Below are positions 61,601 through 64,000 of a stretch of 64,000 nucleotides of DNA, piece after piece. Position numbers and translations under genes: made by a program. How positions within the stretch are numbered: position 1 is the first letter of the stretch; each line of letters begins with the position of its first letter. The notes below the pieces were generated by a model. That model was given only the letters and a program-made list of their open reading frames with translations, searched no databases and was not told the origin of the DNA. The DNA lies in the IMG/VR virus record IMGVR_UViG_3300035698_017305, positions 62,001 to 126,000 of that record, one strand, 5' to 3'. The stretch comes from a virus.

Positions 61601-61709
61601 CCTCCCGTTGAAGGACTATGGAGTAACGCCCACAGCCATCGCACTCACCAGCTATCCACCCGGGGGTTGGGCGGTGAATGCACAGTGGGCATAAGTAGTT
61701 GTCAGACAT
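61494..61709 (-). CDS. small zinc-ribbon protein (71 aa)
   Basis: Begins MSDNYLCPLCIHRPTPGW and then CDGCG, giving two CxxC pairs for one zinc. The ATG at 61709 has a GGGGGA site a few bases upstream; a longer start at 61748 lacks one. The C-terminal 30 residues overlap the next gene and are acidic and Gly/Pro-rich. It could be a small regulator. The stop of the peptide gene upstream lies two bases before its start. Confidence 0.55.
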   Translation of the reverse strand: MSDNYLCPLCIHRPTPGWIAGECDGCGRYSIVLQREGAYDDDNVRDVRGGDQTGDVPPGPEDEHVPVGEEV

Positions 61710-61711
61710 TA

Positions 61712-61804
61712 TCATTCCCCCAAAAGGAGGAGTTCGTGGCTTGCCCACTCAGTTACAAAAGCCAAGAACCCCATCAACCACGCCGTCATGAATAACCGAA
61801 TCAT
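61712..61804 (-). CDS. putative small membrane peptide (30 aa)
   Basis: ATG at 61804 with AGGAG eight bases upstream encodes MIRLFMTAWLMGFLAFVTEW and ten more residues, a single hydrophobic helix. The stop comes two bases before the next ATG, consistent with coupling. Too short for certainty, but the ribosome site, spacing and membrane profile fit a real small protein. Confidence 0.45.
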   Translation of the reverse strand: MIRLFMTAWLMGFLAFVTEWASHELLLLGE

Positions 61805-61829
61805 AATGCAACTCCTGTGTGTTTGGAGT

Positions 61830-61839
61830 CTTATGTCAG
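61830..61839 (-). promoter_or_regulatory. CTGACATAAG element upstream of the leftward peptide gene
   Basis: Identical ten bases to 2050-2059, 25 bases before the small peptide ATG on the minus strand. It overlaps the rightward promoter region before the RNA polymerase gene. It may be a leftward -10 region or a shared regulator site. Confidence 0.35.
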
Positions 61840-61847
61840 ATAATACG

Positions 61848-61877
61848 TTGACAGTTAGGCCCAATTATAAGTATGAT
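61848..61877 (+). promoter_or_regulatory. sigma-70 promoter for the RNA polymerase beta gene
   Basis: TTGACA (61848-61853), an 18-base spacer and TATGAT (61872-61877) form a near-consensus sigma-70 promoter 37 bases before the beta-gene ATG. The -35 is perfect and the -10 matches five of six bases. This suits early transcription by host RNA polymerase. A GAGGGAT ribosome site follows. Confidence 0.65.
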
Positions 61878-61914
61878 TTAGACAGCCAAATACGATTCCA
61901 GAGGGATAATAAAC

Positions 61915-64000
61915 ATGCCCGAATTTAGCCCTGACAGGCAATTTGAGGCCCTCAAAGAAGGAGTCGTGGATGTCATCAAGTCCCAGCTCCCTATTGAGGG
62001 TCGCCGTCGTAAACTTCAAGTTAACGATGTATATGTCGATGACAGACTAGACTCCGATGACCTCATATCCCAGACTGAGGCCAAAGTTGGGGGGAAAAAC
62101 TGGGTAGTACCAATCAGAGCCAAACTATCTTTGATCGACAAAGAGACTGGCAAGACGGTTGAGAAGAACGATGTAATAGTCGCCCACCTTCCTAAACCGA
62201 CCAATAGACTTTCGTATATTCTCCGGGGTAAGGAGTACCAGCCCGTCACACAGTTACGCCTGAAGTCTGGTGTATATGTGAGGCGCACAGATGTTGGTGA
62301 CTTGGAAGCCATGTTCAACCTTGAAAAAGGTAGAGGCTTCAATGTTATGTTTGACCCCAAGAGCCGTAAGTTCACCATGAAGTATGGTAACTCCAACATA
62401 TCCTTGTACCCTATCTTGAAAGCTCTGGGTGTGAGTGATGGGGATATCACCAAAGCTTGGGGGGATGAAGTACTAACGTCCAACCAGAAGAGCAAGCCCC
62501 TCACTGAACTCAACCGGTTTTACAAGACTGAGACAGGTAAGCTGGCCAAGACAGAAGAGGAAGCTGCCTACCTAGTGCAGGATGTACTTGGAGCAACCAA
62601 ACTACGATCTGACACTACAGAAGTTACCTTGGGTAAGTCCTTTGACAAAGTAAGCGGGGAGGCGCTGATAGCTGCTTCTCATAAGCTTCTGAAGGTAGCC
62701 CGGGATGCAGCGGACACTGATGATAGAGACGCTCTTATGTTCAAAAAGGCGTTGGGGGTGGAGGATACTCTTCCTGCTGAAGTTAGATCTGCGGCATGGC
62801 GTACTAAGGGTAAGCTGAGTAACAACATTGACAACCCGAATAGTGATATCCGTAAGATCATAGGTTCCGACACATTCGATAAGACCATCACGCAGTTCTT
62901 TACACAAGGGTCGCTGTCAGAAGCCATTGAGCACGTTAACCCGCTACAGTTACTGGCGGGAGCAGCCCAGACCACTATCATGGGTAAAGGCGGTATCACT
63001 AAAGAGGATCAGATCCGTGAACCTCAGCAGATGATCAACCCGTCCCAGTTCAGTTTCCTAGATCCGGTCCACACACCTGAATCATCCAGGACCGGCATCA
63101 CTCTGTACATGCCCCTAGGCACCCATAAGGATGGGGAGGACCTGAAGAGTAGGCTGTACAATATCAAGACCGGTAAGTTTGAGGACGTGAAGGCTACTGA
63201 TGCCGCGACCAAGACAATTGTTTACGCTGACCAAGTAGAATGGAAGAAGGATGGTAAGCCCAAGGCCAAGTTCAGGCAGGTGAAGTCGAGAGCCCCTGGG
63301 GAAGAGATCAAAATGACGGCATTCAAGGATGCTGACTACGTGGTTCCCCACGCTACGGGGCTCTTTGACTTCGTTACCAACTTGGTGCCTTTCCTGGAGT
63401 CTAACCAGGGAAATAGAGCGTCCATGTCTACTAGACAATATGAGCAAGCTATCTCTTTGAAGGATAGGGAGGTACCTCTAGTACAAGTGGCCGCCCCGGG
63501 CGGTAAGACATTCGAAGACATAGTAGGTAAGTTTACCGCTAGGCTCTCTCCTGTAGCGGGCAAGGTAATGTCTGTAGAGAAGAATAACATCAAGGTCAAG
63601 GATGGTAAAGGTAAGGTACACATGGTATCTCTTTACTCCCATTACCCTTTGAACGATAAGTATTCCCAGCTCAACTCTGAGCCAGTGGTTAAGGCTGGGG
63701 ATGTTGTGAAGAAAGGGCAGTTGGTAGCGGACTCTAACTTCACTAAGGACGGCACGTTCGCGCTAGGTGTAAACCTGGAGGCGGCGTATGTCCCTTATAA
63801 GTCCTTCAACCATGATGATGGCATTGTTATATCCGACGCAGCATCTAAGAAACTTACCTCTGAGCATTTGTATCAGAGCAAGTACGTAGCTGACACTGAA
63901 GCTCAAGTACAGCTAGCCGAGCTGACCAAGAAGAAGCTAGGTACGAAGAAGGACCTATACCAGAATTACTTCCCCAACAGGGTCACCCCAGAGCAAGGTG
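61915..64000 (+). CDS. phage RNA polymerase beta-like subunit (partial, continues past window)
   Basis: The frame is open from 61915 to the window end (695 codons). Segments align in order with bacterial beta: SFLDPVHTPESSRTGI (about 378-393; like the segment with ETPEGPNIGL), TNLVPFLESNQGNR (about 489-502; like NLVPFLEHDDANR), and GTFALGVNLEAAYVPYKSFN followed by HDDGIVIS (about 620-640; like ELALGQN, AFMPWxGYNFEDAI). Continuous beta homology in one chain is unlike the split beta halves in some jumbo phages. The C-terminal half, and any beta' subunit, lie outside the window. Start ATG has GAGGGAT upstream. Confidence 0.8.
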   Translation, partial: MPEFSPDRQFEALKEGVVDVIKSQLPIEGRRRKLQVNDVYVDDRLDSDDLISQTEAKVGGKNWVVPIRAKLSLIDKETGKTVEKNDVIVAHLPKPTNRLSYILRGKEYQPVTQLRLKSGVYVRRTDVGDLEAMFNLEKGRGFNVMFDPKSRKFTMKYGNSNISLYPILKALGVSDGDITKAWGDEVLTSNQKSKPLTELNRFYKTETGKLAKTEEEAAYLVQDVLGATKLRSDTTEVTLGKSFDKVSGEALIAASHKLLKVARDAADTDDRDALMFKKALGVEDTLPAEVRSAAWRTKGKLSNNIDNPNSDIRKIIGSDTFDKTITQFFTQGSLSEAIEHVNPLQLLAGAAQTTIMGKGGITKEDQIREPQQMINPSQFSFLDPVHTPESSRTGITLYMPLGTHKDGEDLKSRLYNIKTGKFEDVKATDAATKTIVYADQVEWKKDGKPKAKFRQVKSRAPGEEIKMTAFKDADYVVPHATGLFDFVTNLVPFLESNQGNRASMSTRQYEQAISLKDREVPLVQVAAPGGKTFEDIVGKFTARLSPVAGKVMSVEKNNIKVKDGKGKVHMVSLYSHYPLNDKYSQLNSEPVVKAGDVVKKGQLVADSNFTKDGTFALGVNLEAAYVPYKSFNHDDGIVISDAASKKLTSEHLYQSKYVADTEAQVQLAELTKKKLGTKKDLYQNYFPNRVTPEQG

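Noticed and set aside
1-64000. CRISPR array, tRNA or rRNA genes
   Set aside because: No regularly spaced repeats and no cloverleaf-like or rRNA-like sequence could be seen. Cas4-like homology alone does not imply CRISPR.

Overview
The window looks like part of a large tailed double-stranded DNA phage (Caudoviricetes, probably a contractile-tailed myovirus). Evidence includes a portal protein, baseplate proteins (a gpJ/gp6-like wedge and a hub-like protein), several very large fibre or adhesin-like proteins, a complete phage replication module, and the start of a phage-encoded multisubunit RNA polymerase beta subunit. Genes are densely packed, often with stop/start overlaps, in long strand-specific blocks. 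No tRNA, rRNA, CRISPR array or insertion sequence was seen. The host cannot be named. A membrane-anchored protein with a barrel-like end finishing in Phe hints at a Gram-negative host, but weakly.

Layout: (1) 19-3584 is mainly leftward and holds small unknown genes and an ATP-dependent DNA ligase fused to a WGR-like domain. A short rightward pair (2112-2682) includes a ribbon-helix-helix-like regulator. (2) 3667-38227 is a rightward tail, baseplate and fibre operon of about 34.5 kb. It holds a 1150-residue virion protein, a hub-like protein, a sigma-70-like factor, small Gly/Ala-rich proteins sharing an N-terminal motif, a gpJ-like protein with an extraordinary Trp/Pro-rich insert, large fibre-like proteins and membrane proteins. 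One small zinc-finger gene (24660-24932) lies inside it on the opposite strand. (3) 38246-55628 is a leftward DNA replication, recombination and repair operon: SF2 helicase, uracil-DNA glycosylase, DnaB-like helicase, primase, a possible ssDNA-binding protein, a possible clamp-like protein, family A DNA polymerase, HU/IHF protein, an Nmad1/DUF1599-like protein, RecA, Hjc-like resolvase, Cas4/RecB-like nuclease and RusA-like resolvase. (4) 55763-61166 is a rightward head-side module ending in a portal protein with an embedded zinc ribbon. (5) 61163-61804 holds small leftward zinc-binding genes. From 61915 the RNA polymerase beta gene runs off the window behind a near-consensus sigma-70 promoter.

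Taken together, host RNA polymerase probably reads sigma-70-like promoters early, including the one in front of the phage beta gene. The replication operon then builds a nearly self-sufficient replisome and recombination set. The phage beta subunit and the sigma-like factor suggest a phage-programmed later stage of transcription. The most distinctive observations are a shared N-terminal peptide (F-L/F-x-E-x-D-x-I/V...K-x-A) on five small virion-module proteins, one of which has no ATG, GTG or TTG start and sits on a possible -1 slip site; the Trp/Pro-rich insert; the zinc ribbon in the portal; and a 10-base element shared by two divergent promoter regions.
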